A stretch of DNA of 64,000 nt, taken from contig NZ_AOIJ01000051.1 of the NCBI RefSeq assembly GCF_000337175.1, positions 210,777 to 274,776 on the forward strand, read 5' to 3'. Below, one piece after another: positions 25,048 through 34,206 of this stretch (the stretch's first letter is position 1; each line of letters starts with the position of its first letter). The DNA comes from Natrinema gari JCM 14663 (lineage in GTDB: Archaea; Halobacteriota; Halobacteria; Halobacteriales; Natrialbaceae). The notes below the pieces were generated by a model. That model was given only the letters and a program-made list of their open reading frames with translations, was not told the DNA's origin and ran no database searches. The translations under genes and the position numbers were made by a program.

Positions 25048-25266
25048 TCAGCCGACGGATCGGTTCGGGAGCCGTCGTTCGATTTCCTCGTGTGCCGCCT
25101 CGAGGGCCGCGAGTTCGTCGCGTTCGAATCGCACGTCGAACAGGCCGCGAGAGACGACGAGTTCGTCGTTGCGAAGCCGGACGTGGGAGACGGTCGATAA
25201 AATAGGATCTTCGAGAGAGTATCCAACCCGATAGATACCGTGTACATACCAGCCGATAGTCGTCAC
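25048..25266 (-). CDS. Small conserved-looking protein, unknown function
   Basis: A 72-residue protein, taken from a GTG at 25266 (TTIGWYVHGIYRVGYSL). The in-frame ATG at 25335 would run over the divergent peptidase promoter and add an unlikely basic segment. Residues 28-70 alternate strands and an acidic helix (VRLRNDELVVSRGLFDVRFE, LAALEAAHEEIERRL), suggesting a small antiparallel beta domain. Unknown function. Confidence 0.55.
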   Translation of the reverse strand: MTTIGWYVHGIYRVGYSLEDPILSTVSHVRLRNDELVVSRGLFDVRFERDELAALEAAHEEIERRLPNRSVG

Positions 25267-25305
25267 GCTTCTTCGAATCGCTCTCGAGGTCCGGATCGAG
25301 GGTCG

Positions 25306-25315
25306 AAATATATAA
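25306..25315 (+). promoter_or_regulatory. TATA-like box of the S9 peptidase gene
   Basis: AAATATATAA lies 23-32 bp before the ATG at 25338. Strong AT contrast with surroundings supports it. Confidence 0.6.
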
Positions 25316-25337
25316 CCGATCGAATGCGACAGCAAAT

Positions 25338-27446
25338 ATGAACAAAATCGAGGCGGCGGACTACCACGCTATCGCGGGCGTCGAGGACCCCCAACTCTCG
25401 CCGGACGGCGAGCGCGTCGCGTTCGTTCAACGGCGTCCCGAGGACGAGGAATCGTACGCGGCGACGATTCACGTCGTTCCGATCGGCGGCGGCGGACCGA
25501 CGCAGTTCACCGTCAGCGACGGCGTCGACAGTGAGCCCCGGTGGAGTCCCGACGGCGAATACCTCGCGTTCGCCAGCACCCGCGGCGAGGGAGACGATCG
25601 CGAGCAGCTCTGGATCGTCCCGACGAGCGGGGGTGAGGCCCGACGTGTCACGTCGGTCGTTGGCGGCGTCACCGATCTCGCGTGGAGTCCGGACGGCTCC
25701 CGACTGTGCTTCACCCAGCGGGTCACCGCGGCCGACCGAGAGACGGGACGCGATCGGGCGGTCGACTCCGAATACGAGCGCGACGAGCCTGATCCGCGCG
25801 TGATCGACCGCATGATCTACCGCGCGGATACGGCGTACCTCGACGGTCGGCGTAATCACGTCTACGTCCTCGCGGTCGAGACGGCGCTCTCGAATACCCC
25901 AGAGCCCGACGGCGACGCGATCACGCGACTCACTGGCGACGGGGAGCCAGCCGGCGCGGACGTCGACTACGTCGCCCCAACGTGGGGTGACGACGAGACG
26001 ATCTACTACGCCGCCAAGACCGGCGACGAGGCCGACGACTCGCTGGAATACGAGCTGTACGAGCACGACCTCGAGTTGGATGCGGTCGACGCGTTCACGG
26101 AAACGACCGGCTGGCTCGAGTCGATCGATGCCACCGCGGACGGCAAGGTTGCGTTCGAGTACACGCCGGAAGAGCGGGCCTCGATGCGCCAGACGGAACT
26201 CCGCGTCCACGACCGCGAGAGTGGGTCGGAGACCACCCCGACGGAGCCGCTGGATCGAACCATCGGCCACCGGTGTGAGTTCCAGTGGGGACCTGACGGT
26301 GATGTGCTCTACTTCAGCACGCCGGACGAGGGATCGCGCGTCGTCTGGTCGGTACCCGGAGACGCGAGCGAGGAGCCGACGGCGGTCTACGGCGACGGCG
26401 TTACCGTCGAGTCGTTCGATGTCGGTCGGAACGCGATCGCCTACGTCCAGAGCGAGTGGGACCACCCCGGCGATGTCTTCGTGACGACACGGGGTGGAAA
26501 CGAGACGACCCGGCTGACCCGGGTCAACGACGAGTATCTCGCGGATCGGGCCGTCTCCCAGCCGGAAGCGGTCCGGTTCGAGAGCGACGGCGCTGCCGGC
26601 CAGCTACAGGGGTGGCTTCTCACCCCACCCGACTTCGATCCCGACGAAACCTATCCGCTCGTCGTCGAGATCCACGGCGGTCCACACATCCACTGGACGA
26701 CGGCCGGCACGATGTGGCACGAGTTCCAGACGCTCGCAGCGCGGGGCTACGTCGTCTTCTGGTGTAACCCGCGGGGATCGACCGGCTACGGCGAGGACCG
26801 GGCGACGGCCATCGAACGCGACTGGGGAGCGGTCACGCTGACCGATGTCCTCGCCGGCGTCGACGCGGTCTGCGAACGCGACTTCGTCGACGCCGACGAC
26901 GTGTTCGTCACCGGCGGCAGCTTCGGCGGATTCATGACCGCCTGGACGGTCGGCCATACTGACCGCTTCCGCGCGGCCGTCTCCCAACGGGGGGTCTACG
27001 ATCTCACCGGCTTCTACGGCTCGACGGACGCCTTCAAACTCCTCGAGGGGGACTTCGGGACGACGCCCTGGGAAGAGCCCGGCTTCCTCTGGGAGCAGTC
27101 ACCCGTCGCTGCCGTCCCAGATGTCGACACGCCGACGCTCGTGTTGCACTCGGATCGCGACTACCGCACGCCGGCGAACACCGCAGAGCTGTTCTACCAC
27201 GGGCTGAAGAAACACCGCGTCGACACCCGGCTCGTCCGCTATCCCCGCGAGGGCCACGAACTCTCCCGCTCCGGCGAGCCAGCACACGTCGTCGACCGCC
27301 TCGAGCGCATCGCCCGCTGGTTCGACGGCTACTCGGCTCACCACGAGACACCGCCAGCACTCGAGCGCGACCGCGACGCGGGCCTCTCCGCGCAGTCGGA
27401 CGAAGCGGACGAGGACGAGACGGCGGGCGACGACACGGCGGCGTGA
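25338..27446 (+). CDS. S9 family serine peptidase (acylaminoacyl-peptidase/prolyl oligopeptidase type)
   Basis: A 702-residue peptidase. The N-terminal part (about 1-400) is a WD40-like beta-propeller with repeats such as LSPDGERVAF, RWSPDGEYLAF and AWSPDGSRLCF. The C-terminal alpha/beta hydrolase domain has nucleophile S528 in GGSFGGF, D608 in SDRDYRTP and H640 in REGHEL as the likely triad. The tail is acidic. No signal peptide, so it is probably cytoplasmic and degrades short peptides. Own promoter; length is normal for the family. Confidence 0.93.
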   Translation: MNKIEAADYHAIAGVEDPQLSPDGERVAFVQRRPEDEESYAATIHVVPIGGGGPTQFTVSDGVDSEPRWSPDGEYLAFASTRGEGDDREQLWIVPTSGGEARRVTSVVGGVTDLAWSPDGSRLCFTQRVTAADRETGRDRAVDSEYERDEPDPRVIDRMIYRADTAYLDGRRNHVYVLAVETALSNTPEPDGDAITRLTGDGEPAGADVDYVAPTWGDDETIYYAAKTGDEADDSLEYELYEHDLELDAVDAFTETTGWLESIDATADGKVAFEYTPEERASMRQTELRVHDRESGSETTPTEPLDRTIGHRCEFQWGPDGDVLYFSTPDEGSRVVWSVPGDASEEPTAVYGDGVTVESFDVGRNAIAYVQSEWDHPGDVFVTTRGGNETTRLTRVNDEYLADRAVSQPEAVRFESDGAAGQLQGWLLTPPDFDPDETYPLVVEIHGGPHIHWTTAGTMWHEFQTLAARGYVVFWCNPRGSTGYGEDRATAIERDWGAVTLTDVLAGVDAVCERDFVDADDVFVTGGSFGGFMTAWTVGHTDRFRAAVSQRGVYDLTGFYGSTDAFKLLEGDFGTTPWEEPGFLWEQSPVAAVPDVDTPTLVLHSDRDYRTPANTAELFYHGLKKHRVDTRLVRYPREGHELSRSGEPAHVVDRLERIARWFDGYSAHHETPPALERDRDAGLSAQSDEADEDETAGDDTAA

Positions 27447-27577
27447 CGCGAGCGGCGCTCGAACGTCCGCTTCGTCTGGGTTCGATCGAGACGATTTTGG
27501 CCGGCGAAAATCGGGTTCGACCGGAAACGTGGAGGTGAGGGAGCAGCTATACGTACGCTCACGTTCGTCGTTTCAAC

Positions 27578-27784
27578 ATGGACAGAAACGTCGGCGGAGC
27601 CGACCGCATCGGACGGGTCATCCTCGCAGCGATACTGCTCTCGCTGGGCTATCGACACCGGCAACACACGCTCGGAACGCTGGCGTTTATCGCCGGCAGC
27701 GATCTCCTCGCAACGACGGTCATCCAGCGGTGTCCGGTCAACGCCGTGCTGGGAATCAATACCGTCGAGACGGACGCGTCGTAG
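27578..27784 (+). CDS. DUF2892 / YgaP-like small membrane protein
   Basis: A 68-residue protein: NVGGADRIGRVILAAILLSL, a second hydrophobic segment FIAGSDLLATTVIQRCPVNA, and the end VLGINTVET. The NVGxxDR start and QRCPVNxxLGINT end are the family hallmarks. Two membrane passes. The conserved Cys may matter because relatives occur fused to rhodanese domains. Function unknown. Confidence 0.88.
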   Translation: MDRNVGGADRIGRVILAAILLSLGYRHRQHTLGTLAFIAGSDLLATTVIQRCPVNAVLGINTVETDAS

Positions 27785-27839
27785 CGGTGCGATCGATGCG
27801 AACTGAGAAGCGGGAGGCGTCACGAGAACGAGCGACTGC

Positions 27840-28212
27840 TTACTCGGCGGGATCGGAGGGCGCGACGTCGTCGACCGACGGTGCGCCGATGGCGACGACC
27901 GAGACCGATCCCTCGGCGTCGTCGGGATTGTACGCTCGGTGTGGCGAGTCTAGCTGGGCCGCGAACATCGAGCCTGCGGAGACGACGCATTCTCCCGCCG
28001 GCGTCTCGACGTGAAGCGTTCCCGAGAGGACGAGAAACGCCTCCTCCTGCGTTTCGTGGACGTGGCAGGCCAGCGGAACAGTTCGTCCGACTCCGCGTCG
28101 AACGGTTGATCGCGACGGTGTTCAACCCCGCCGCCTCGTTCAGTCGGCGGAGGTCGCAGAAGCATTCGGCGACTCACCCGAGGCCGTCAGGATCGACGAC
28201 ATCGTACTCCAG
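27840..28212 (-). pseudogene. Decayed cupin-domain gene (start lost, one stop, two frameshifts)
   Basis: Read from 28212 to the TAA at 27840-27842, a cupin can be pieced together. The likely old start ATG is now CTG, giving LEYDVVDPDGLG, then an in-frame TGA. Next comes ECFCDLRRLNEAAGLNTVAI, a one-base loss before FDAESDEL, and a second shift before LACHVHETQEEAFLVLSGTL. The last frame then stays open through VETPAGECVV, the DSPHRAYNPDDAEG segment and SVVAIGAP to the stop. The metal-binding HxHxxxxE...H pattern is still visible. The intact form would be about 120 residues. Decay looks recent because all segments remain readable. Confidence 0.8.
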
Positions 28213-28286
28213 AGGCGGTTAGTTCGGGGCGACCCGCAAAAGTCCGTCACTACCCGTTCGCTCGCCGACAGTTGGCAGTCGAGCAC

Positions 28287-28964
28287 TCAGGTCGTCCGGA
28301 ACGCGCGGTCACCGGCGTCGCCGAGGCCGGGGACGATGAAGCCGTCGTCGTCGAGGCGGTCGTCGATCGAGACCGTCAGCAGGTCGGCCTCGTCGAACTC
28401 GTCGTTGACTCGAAGCAGCCCCTCCGGTGCCGAGACCGCAGAAAGGACGATCAGATTCTCCGGTTGGACCGCGTTCTCGACGACGTGCTCGAGGACGGTA
28501 CACATCGTACTCCCCGTTGCGAGCATCGGATCGGCGATGATGACGGTGTCCTCCTCGTGGATCTCGGGGAGTTTCACGTAGTCGACCGAGATCGGGAACG
28601 AACCGTCCTCCGCGCGGCCGGCTTCCTCGTCGCGGCTCGCGCTGATGACACCCTGTCGCGCCCGCGGGAAGGCCTTCAGCAGTCCCTCGACGAACGGCGT
28701 CGCCGCGCGCAAGACGTTGATGATGACGACATCGTCGAGCCCGCGGACGCGCTCGCCCATCGTCTGCTCGAGGGGCGTCTCGATCTCGACGTACTCGGTT
28801 TCCATCCGACCGTCGATGATCTCGTAGCCACAGATCCGGCCGAGTTTGACCAGCCCCTTCCGGAAGCTGACCTGCTCGGTCTCGACATCGCGCAGGCGCG
28901 AGAGCGTGTCCTTCGCCAGTCCATGCGTAATGAGATAGGCGTTGTCCCGGTTTTCGATCGGCAT
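28287..28964 (-). CDS. upp: Uracil phosphoribosyltransferase
   Basis: A 225-residue enzyme that makes UMP from uracil and PRPP (pyrimidine salvage). The PRPP-binding motif [14 protein letters not shown] lies near residue 140. Other family features are [33 protein letters not shown] and the C-terminal [16 protein letters not shown] 28964 ([15 protein letters not shown]) is preferred to the open upstream frame reaching 29132. It lies 75 bp from the decayed cupin gene on the same strand. Confidence 0.95.
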   Translation of the reverse strand: MPIENRDNAYLITHGLAKDTLSRLRDVETEQVSFRKGLVKLGRICGYEIIDGRMETEYVEIETPLEQTMGERVRGLDDVVIINVLRAATPFVEGLLKAFPRARQGVISASRDEEAGRAEDGSFPISVDYVKLPEIHEEDTVIIADPMLATGSTMCTVLEHVVENAVQPENLIVLSAVSAPEGLLRVNDEFDEADLLTVSIDDRLDDDGFIVPGLGDAGDRAFRTT

Positions 28965-29238
28965 ACCCGTACAGCCACCCGCCGGGTAGTTCACAGTGTC
29001 GATCACCGGCGACCGCGTGTCGGCTCGCGATTCGAGCTGGTGGAGGCGCGGGAAATACCGTCTTGAAACCGCTAATCCGCTGTTACCGGGCCGTCGATGG
29101 ACCAGCGATCCGCGTTCGCGTGTCGTCGTCACGAGGTGAAAACGGCGGTTTGCGGCCGGAAACGATCGTAACAGTGGGTCCGGTTTAATCGACCCACCGG
29201 TGTAGCGCTCGATGCCTCATCACGGGCACTGAACTACG

Positions 29239-29916
29239 ATGGGACACCAGTACGAGCAACAGCAACGGCAAGGACGGACCGAACAGCAGCCGACACGAAT
29301 GCCCAGCAAGCGGCCGATGAGCGGCAACCAGGGAACGAGCGGTCAACAGCCACGGCCGATGGGTGGCGGACAGCAACCGATGACCAGTGGGCAACAGCAA
29401 CCGACGGCCGGCGGCCAACAGCCGATGAGCGGCGGGCAACAGCCCTCCGGCCAAGCGATGGCCGGACAGGAGGCCCAGGGCCGGCAGTCGTTCGAGAACC
29501 ACCTCACCAACGAGCTTCGGATCGCGCTCGAGGACTTCACGGAACTGTCGCACATCGCCGACTGGTGTGCGAAGATGTGTGCGTCGGAGGGCCCACAGCT
29601 CGCGACGTGTGCGGCGATCTGTCGTGACATCGCGGAACTGGCCGCGTTCAACGAGAAGCTGATCGCGCGCGACTCGATGTTCGGCCCCGAGGTCGCGGAC
29701 ACGTTCGTCCGGATCGCCGAGGAGAGCCTGCCCGAACTCCGGCAGTTCCAGCAGCACTCGCACGTCGCCGAGACGATCGCGGCGATCGATCGCACGATGG
29801 ACTCCTGTCTGACGCTGCTCGAGACGGTCGAGGGCGGCCGACAGATGGGCGGCCAGCAGATGGGTGGGCAGCGAATGGCAACACAGCAGCCAAGCGGCGG
29901 GCGGACGAGGGGATAA
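29239..29916 (+). CDS. Gln/Gly-rich N-terminus fused to a cysteine-containing helical bundle
   Basis: A 225-residue protein. Residues 1-85 are low complexity with tandem Q-Q-P and G-G-Q-Q units (QQPTAGGQQPMSGGQQ). Residues 88-200 are helical with a cysteine pattern HIADWCAKMCASEG and LATCAAICRDIAEL that resembles DUF326-type four-helix metal- or copper-binding proteins, though with fewer Cys. The C-terminal 25 residues return to Q/G/M repeats. A cytoplasmic protein prone to disorder; real function unknown. Confidence 0.75.
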   Translation: MGHQYEQQQRQGRTEQQPTRMPSKRPMSGNQGTSGQQPRPMGGGQQPMTSGQQQPTAGGQQPMSGGQQPSGQAMAGQEAQGRQSFENHLTNELRIALEDFTELSHIADWCAKMCASEGPQLATCAAICRDIAELAAFNEKLIARDSMFGPEVADTFVRIAEESLPELRQFQQHSHVAETIAAIDRTMDSCLTLLETVEGGRQMGGQQMGGQRMATQQPSGGRTRG

Positions 29917-30004
29917 TCGGCGGCCAGTAGACGGCGAGCGAGGCAACGACCGGGGAGCGGTCGCTCCCTGCTGACCACCCCCGTCCAAGCGGTCGACGGG
30001 AGAA

Positions 30005-30013
30005 GTTTATACC
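30005..30013 (+). promoter_or_regulatory. TATA-like box for the gene at 30043
   Basis: GTTTATACC lies 30-38 bp upstream of ATG 30043, within normal range for a very short leader. Confidence 0.5.
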
Positions 30014-30042
30014 TATCCGCACGCTACCACTCGGCCAGCCGA

Positions 30043-30765
30043 ATGGAAGAGAGCATCTCGGGGTTCAAAGTTCGCGGTGACTGGGGCGACATCGTCGAAC
30101 ATGGCGAGCGTATCACGCGCGCGCTTCGGGACGTCGACGTTCACGATCCTGACGGAGAGACCGGTGCGCGCTTCGCGCGTGCCTTTGAGGAGTGGGAAGA
30201 GTGGCGTCCCAAAGCCCACGAAACCCTCGACTCCGACGTCAGCGAAAAAACAGCGGACCAGGCCAGCGTCGAAGAGGGAAAAGGCGAGAGAGCCGGGAAA
30301 GAGCCGGACGAGGACATCAAGACCGCCGGGGAGAAACTCTCGGAGTCCTACGAGCAACTCGAGGAGGACGATGCCGAGGCCGCGGTCGACAACTGGAAGC
30401 AGTCGGTCGATTACGTCGCGCGGGCGGCCGATTCGGCGAGTCGGAAGGCATTGCGCCGCGTCGAGGACACGGTCTATCAGAACGTGATGACCCAGCTCGC
30501 GCCCTACTACTTCGACAACGAACTCGTCAGTGCCAACGTCCAGCAGTCGACGCGCAACGGCGGCAACGGCGAACAGTTCGTCTTCGAGGTCAACGTCAAC
30601 GACGACGAACTGAAAGAGGAGGTCTCCGACCGCCTCGCCGAATACGAGGACGAGATCGACCGCTGGCACGTCGAGGTCGAGAAAAACACCGACGCCGCCG
30701 AAGCGATCGAGGGCGCAGAGCCGCCGCCGGATAACGGCGACAGCTCGAAATCGACGACGAACTGA
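30043..30765 (+). CDS. Conserved haloarchaeal protein (DUF5828-like)
   Basis: A 240-residue acidic protein beginning MEESISGFKVRGDWGDIVEH, which I recall as the signature of a haloarchaeal family annotated as DUF5828. Residues 55-110 are charged and probably disordered or helical. Residues 115-220 are helical with a beta-rich stretch (GEQFVFEVNVND). No membrane segment, no catalytic motif seen. Function unknown. Confidence 0.8.
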   Translation: MEESISGFKVRGDWGDIVEHGERITRALRDVDVHDPDGETGARFARAFEEWEEWRPKAHETLDSDVSEKTADQASVEEGKGERAGKEPDEDIKTAGEKLSESYEQLEEDDAEAAVDNWKQSVDYVARAADSASRKALRRVEDTVYQNVMTQLAPYYFDNELVSANVQQSTRNGGNGEQFVFEVNVNDDELKEEVSDRLAEYEDEIDRWHVEVEKNTDAAEAIEGAEPPPDNGDSSKSTTN

Positions 30766-30953
30766 CCGCTCGAACCGGTTCGAGTGAAGGATGTCCGCCG
30801 GGAGTGCCCTCGAGAGCGACGGAGACGCATCGATCGCAGCCCACGTAGTTGACTATGTTTTTAAATGATATAGTTAATATGTTTCCGGAGTGTCCGTCGT
30901 GACAGTAAACGCGGAGTGACGATGGGACTGACGAGACCCACGACGCGAAGCGG

Positions 30954-31436
30954 TTGCTCGAGCCGAATACGAACGAGACACCGTTCAGCGTCGGCATACT
31001 GGGCTGGTTAGTCCTTCTCAACGGACTGCGGATCGGTAGTCAAGGCATTGTGAGCCCGCTGGAGAACGGGCCGGCAATCGTCGTCGGTGTCTGTACAGTC
31101 GGAATCGGCTGGACGCTCATCACTGGCCGACCGGTCGGTCTCGCCGGTGGATTCCTCGGCTGGAGTTTCCACATTACAGCGGGGGGTGTTGGGATTCTCG
31201 ACTCGGGGACTGTCCAAGACGATGGTGACCTACTACTCGGGGTCATGACGGCTATAACACTCTGGCTGGTCGGGCTGTGGGTCCTGTACAAACACAGGGC
31301 GTTCTTTCTCGAGCACGCGCGGCCGATGCCGAGCCGGGCGAGTAAGTCGCCACGTTCGCAAGCGTGCTGGTGGTCGGGATCGCGAGCCGGTTCGTATCGT
31401 GGGCAAGCAGGGTCGACTCGAGCGGCGAATCGATAG
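30954..31436 (+). CDS. Membrane protein, possibly with damaged start
   Basis: A 160-residue frame with four hydrophobic segments (about 13-29, 39-57, 61-80, 95-112). The translation upstream of the only usable start (TTG 30954) is still protein-like (DDGTDETHDAKRLLEPN). A nearby ATG at 30922 would fit that sequence if one base were added. The start may therefore be frameshifted. The C-terminal 40 residues after YKHRAFFLEHARP are Arg/Ser-rich and may be non-native. An AT-rich promoter-like patch lies at about 30853-30885. Confidence 0.45.
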   Translation: MLEPNTNETPFSVGILGWLVLLNGLRIGSQGIVSPLENGPAIVVGVCTVGIGWTLITGRPVGLAGGFLGWSFHITAGGVGILDSGTVQDDGDLLLGVMTAITLWLVGLWVLYKHRAFFLEHARPMPSRASKSPRSQACWWSGSRAGSYRGQAGSTRAANR

Positions 31437-31444
31437 CGAAGCCG

Positions 31445-32494
31445 CTACTCGGTCGGCTCCTGCTGGCGACCCTCGGCACCGCCGAGTCCCGGGACTGCGA
31501 CGCGGCGTTCCACGCGGCCCATGACGTTCGTCGCCGACAGCACCAGGCCGAGATAGACGATCGCGAGCAGCCCGAAGACCGACGTGTACTCGAGGGTCGA
31601 GGAGGCGATGTCGCTGCCACGATAGTACAGTTCGGGCACCGTAATAAACCCCGCCAGCGAGGAGTACTTGATGAGGTAGACGAGTTCGTTCGTCCAAGCC
31701 GGAATCGCGTACCGTAACGTCTGTGGCAGGACGACGTGGCGGATGCCCTCGAATTTCGACAGCCCGATCGCGCGTGCAGCCGTCAACTGCCCTTCGTCGA
31801 CGGTCTCGAGCGCGCCGCGGATGTACTCGGCCTGGTAGGCCGAGCCGTTGATCGTGAATCCGAGGATGGCGATCCAGAACGCGTACCCGGGAACGAACCC
31901 GCGTCCGACGATGGAAAGATCGTTGAGCCAAGCTGACAGCGGTAGTCCGTAGTAGAGGACGAACAGTTGCGCGAGCAGCGGCGTCCCGCGGATCAGCTCC
32001 GTGTACGCGAGCGCGAGCCACCGCAGCGGGCCGCCGTAGACCCGCAGGATCGCGAGGGGAACTGCGATACAGAACCCGAGTACGATGCTGCTCAGCGTCA
32101 GGATGACCGTATACCAGGCACCGGTCGCCAGCGCCGGCCCGATCTCGACGCCGAGCGCCGCCGCGTTGGCTGCGGACGCGAGCCAGCCGAACGGGATGCC
32201 GAGCGGCCCGAGCGACCCAGCGGCGGAGGAAAGCGACGCGGCCAGCGCCTCGAACGGGGCCGGCGAGAGGAAGGCCTCGCCGGCACCCGGGCCGATGCCC
32301 GAGCCCGCGAGTACCCAGTCGTAGAGCCAGCGCGCCAGCAGCCAGCCCCAAAAGACGAGCCCGGCGAGTACCGTGAGCAGGTTCCCGGCGCGGTCGAACG
32401 AGCCACGGAGTCGGTCACGGGCAGTCGGTCCCGGCTCCGTCCCGGCGACCGGGTCCCGCTCGGTCGCCGTTGTGGCGTCGGTCCCCTCAGTCAT
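31445..32494 (-). CDS. Polar amino-acid ABC transporter permease (second)
   Basis: A 349-residue permease of the His/Glu/Gln family. The EAA loop is AARAIGLSKFEGIRHVVLPQ (about residues 235-254), and LIRGTPLLAQLFVLYYGLPL and GFTINGSAYQAEYIRGALET are typical family segments. It has an extra long N-terminus with an additional predicted helix and an Ala/Gly-rich insert (residues 60-110). ATG 32494 overlaps the ATPase stop by 8 bp, so the genes are co-translated. Last gene of the operon 35034 to 31445. Confidence 0.92.
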   Translation of the reverse strand: MTEGTDATTATERDPVAGTEPGPTARDRLRGSFDRAGNLLTVLAGLVFWGWLLARWLYDWVLAGSGIGPGAGEAFLSPAPFEALAASLSSAAGSLGPLGIPFGWLASAANAAALGVEIGPALATGAWYTVILTLSSIVLGFCIAVPLAILRVYGGPLRWLALAYTELIRGTPLLAQLFVLYYGLPLSAWLNDLSIVGRGFVPGYAFWIAILGFTINGSAYQAEYIRGALETVDEGQLTAARAIGLSKFEGIRHVVLPQTLRYAIPAWTNELVYLIKYSSLAGFITVPELYYRGSDIASSTLEYTSVFGLLAIVYLGLVLSATNVMGRVERRVAVPGLGGAEGRQQEPTE

Positions 32495-33332
32495 GGTCGT
32501 GGCTGATGTTCTCGAAGAACTGCGCGGTCCGCTCGTGGGACGGGTTCTCGAACAGTCGTTCGGGCGGCCCCCGTTCGACGATCTGCCCATCGGCGAGGAA
32601 CGTGATACCGCTGGCCGCGCCGCGGGCGAAGCGCATCTCGTGGGTGACGACGACCATCGTCATTCCCTCGTCGACGAGTTCGTCCATTACCGTGAGCACC
32701 TCGTTGCTCAGTTCGGGGTCGAGCGCGCTCGTGGGCTCGTCGAACAGCATCACCTCGGGGTCCATCGCCAGCGCGCGGGCGATCCCGACGCGCTGTTTCT
32801 GACCGCCGGAGAGCTGTGCCGGGTACGAGTCAGCCTGGTCCGCGAGGCCGACGCGGTCCAGTTCGGCATCGGCCCGCTCGCGGGCCGCTTCCGCGCTCAT
32901 CCCCCGGACTTTCCGGAGGCCGAGGGTAATGTTCTTGCGGGCGGTAAGATGGGCAAACAGGTTGATGTCCTGGAAGACCATCCCGATCTGCTGACGGATT
33001 TCGTTCGGATCGGTATCCGAAGCCGTCACCTCGGTGTCGCCGAGATAGATGTGGCCGCTGTCGATCTCGGTCAGGCAGTTGAGACACTGTAGCAGCGTCG
33101 ACTTGCCGCTCCCGCTCGGGCCGACAAGCACCTCGACATCGCCGCGATCGATCTCGAGGGAAACGCCCCGCAGGACCTCCTCGGCCCCGTAGGACTTGTG
33201 GAGGTCCTCGATCCGCAAGAGCGGGTCCGTCGCTGCGGTCGCGGACGACGGCGGAGCGGTCCGCTCGTCGCCATCGCCGCGTCGGTCGTCTGCTGTACGT
33301 CCATCACCGTCGTCCGTCCGAGGATTTGTCAC
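32487..33332 (-). CDS. Polar amino-acid ABC transporter ATPase (GlnQ-like)
   Basis: A 281-residue ABC ATPase: Walker A GPSGSGKST, Q-loop MVFQDINLF, signature LSGGQKQR, Walker B VMLFDEPTSALDP, H-loop VTHEMRFA. The first 38 residues are a disordered acidic extension. GlnQ/HisP group by overall sequence. It overlaps the upstream permease by 4 bp and the downstream permease by 8 bp, all in the same operon. Confidence 0.95.
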   Translation of the reverse strand: MTNPRTDDGDGRTADDRRGDGDERTAPPSSATAATDPLLRIEDLHKSYGAEEVLRGVSLEIDRGDVEVLVGPSGSGKSTLLQCLNCLTEIDSGHIYLGDTEVTASDTDPNEIRQQIGMVFQDINLFAHLTARKNITLGLRKVRGMSAEAARERADAELDRVGLADQADSYPAQLSGGQKQRVGIARALAMDPEVMLFDEPTSALDPELSNEVLTVMDELVDEGMTMVVVTHEMRFARGAASGITFLADGQIVERGPPERLFENPSHERTAQFFENISHDHD

Positions 33333-34192
33333 GACGAGTCACCTGGAATTGCGAAGTAGTTGCTTCCATAGTCGAGCGTCCGATTAACGACGAACGTCAG
33401 GACGAAGTAGATCAGACTCATAAAGAGGATGATTTCGAGGACCGCGGTGGTCTGCTGGAGGAACAGATCGTGGCTGCGCTTGAGCAGTTCGGCGAGGCCG
33501 ATCGCGAACGCGATCGAGGTGTCCTTGAGCACGATCGTGAACTCGTTTTGGAACCCGGGGACGCTCCGGCGGAGCGCCTGGGGAACGACCACGTGTCGAA
33601 TTCCCTCCAAGCGGCTCATCCCGATCGATCTGGCCGCGGCCAGTTGGCCCTCATCGATGCTCTCCAAAGCGCCGCGGAAGATCTGTGACTGGTAGGCCGC
33701 ACTCCGGAAGCCGAGCGCGAGCGTCGCCGCCATGAAGGGGCCCGGCACGCTCGTCGGCACGGTAAACGGCGTCGGCCCGAGTGCGGTGTCGACGGCCGTC
33801 AGGACCGCGACGATCGCATTGATCGGAATGTCGATGGGCAACACGTAGTAGGTGAAAATCATGATGACGATGATCGGCGTTCCGCGCAGCACCACGCCGA
33901 ACTTGCGGACGAGCGTCCGCAGGACACCGTCGCCGTACACCTCGATCGCCCCTGCGGGAAAGCCAAGCAGGAAGCCGAGCACGAGGCTGGTCACCGTGAG
34001 GAGAACGGTAAGTACCGTCCCCCCGAGCAGATAGTCGGCATTCGCCGTAACGAACTCCCAGTCACCGACCTGAAATGGCCCTCCTGCGACCGGATCGACC
34101 AGCGCCGGGGCCGTCTCCGCGACGGCGAGGACTCCGTCCGGCCGGTGTGCAAGCGCTGCCAGGGACTGTCCCAGCCAGAGCGTGAGATCCAT
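33329..34192 (-). CDS. Polar amino-acid ABC transporter permease (first)
   Basis: A 287-residue permease with about five or six membrane helices. The EAA loop is AARSIGMSRLEGIRHVVVPQ (about residues 190-209) and the conserved VLRGTPIIVIMIFTYYVLP is present. It differs clearly from the second permease, so the two may form a heterodimeric channel. It starts 15 bp after the binding-protein stop. Confidence 0.92.
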   Translation of the reverse strand: MDLTLWLGQSLAALAHRPDGVLAVAETAPALVDPVAGGPFQVGDWEFVTANADYLLGGTVLTVLLTVTSLVLGFLLGFPAGAIEVYGDGVLRTLVRKFGVVLRGTPIIVIMIFTYYVLPIDIPINAIVAVLTAVDTALGPTPFTVPTSVPGPFMAATLALGFRSAAYQSQIFRGALESIDEGQLAAARSIGMSRLEGIRHVVVPQALRRSVPGFQNEFTIVLKDTSIAFAIGLAELLKRSHDLFLQQTTAVLEIILFMSLIYFVLTFVVNRTLDYGSNYFAIPGDSS

Positions 34193-34206
34193 CTATGATC
34201 GCTCGG

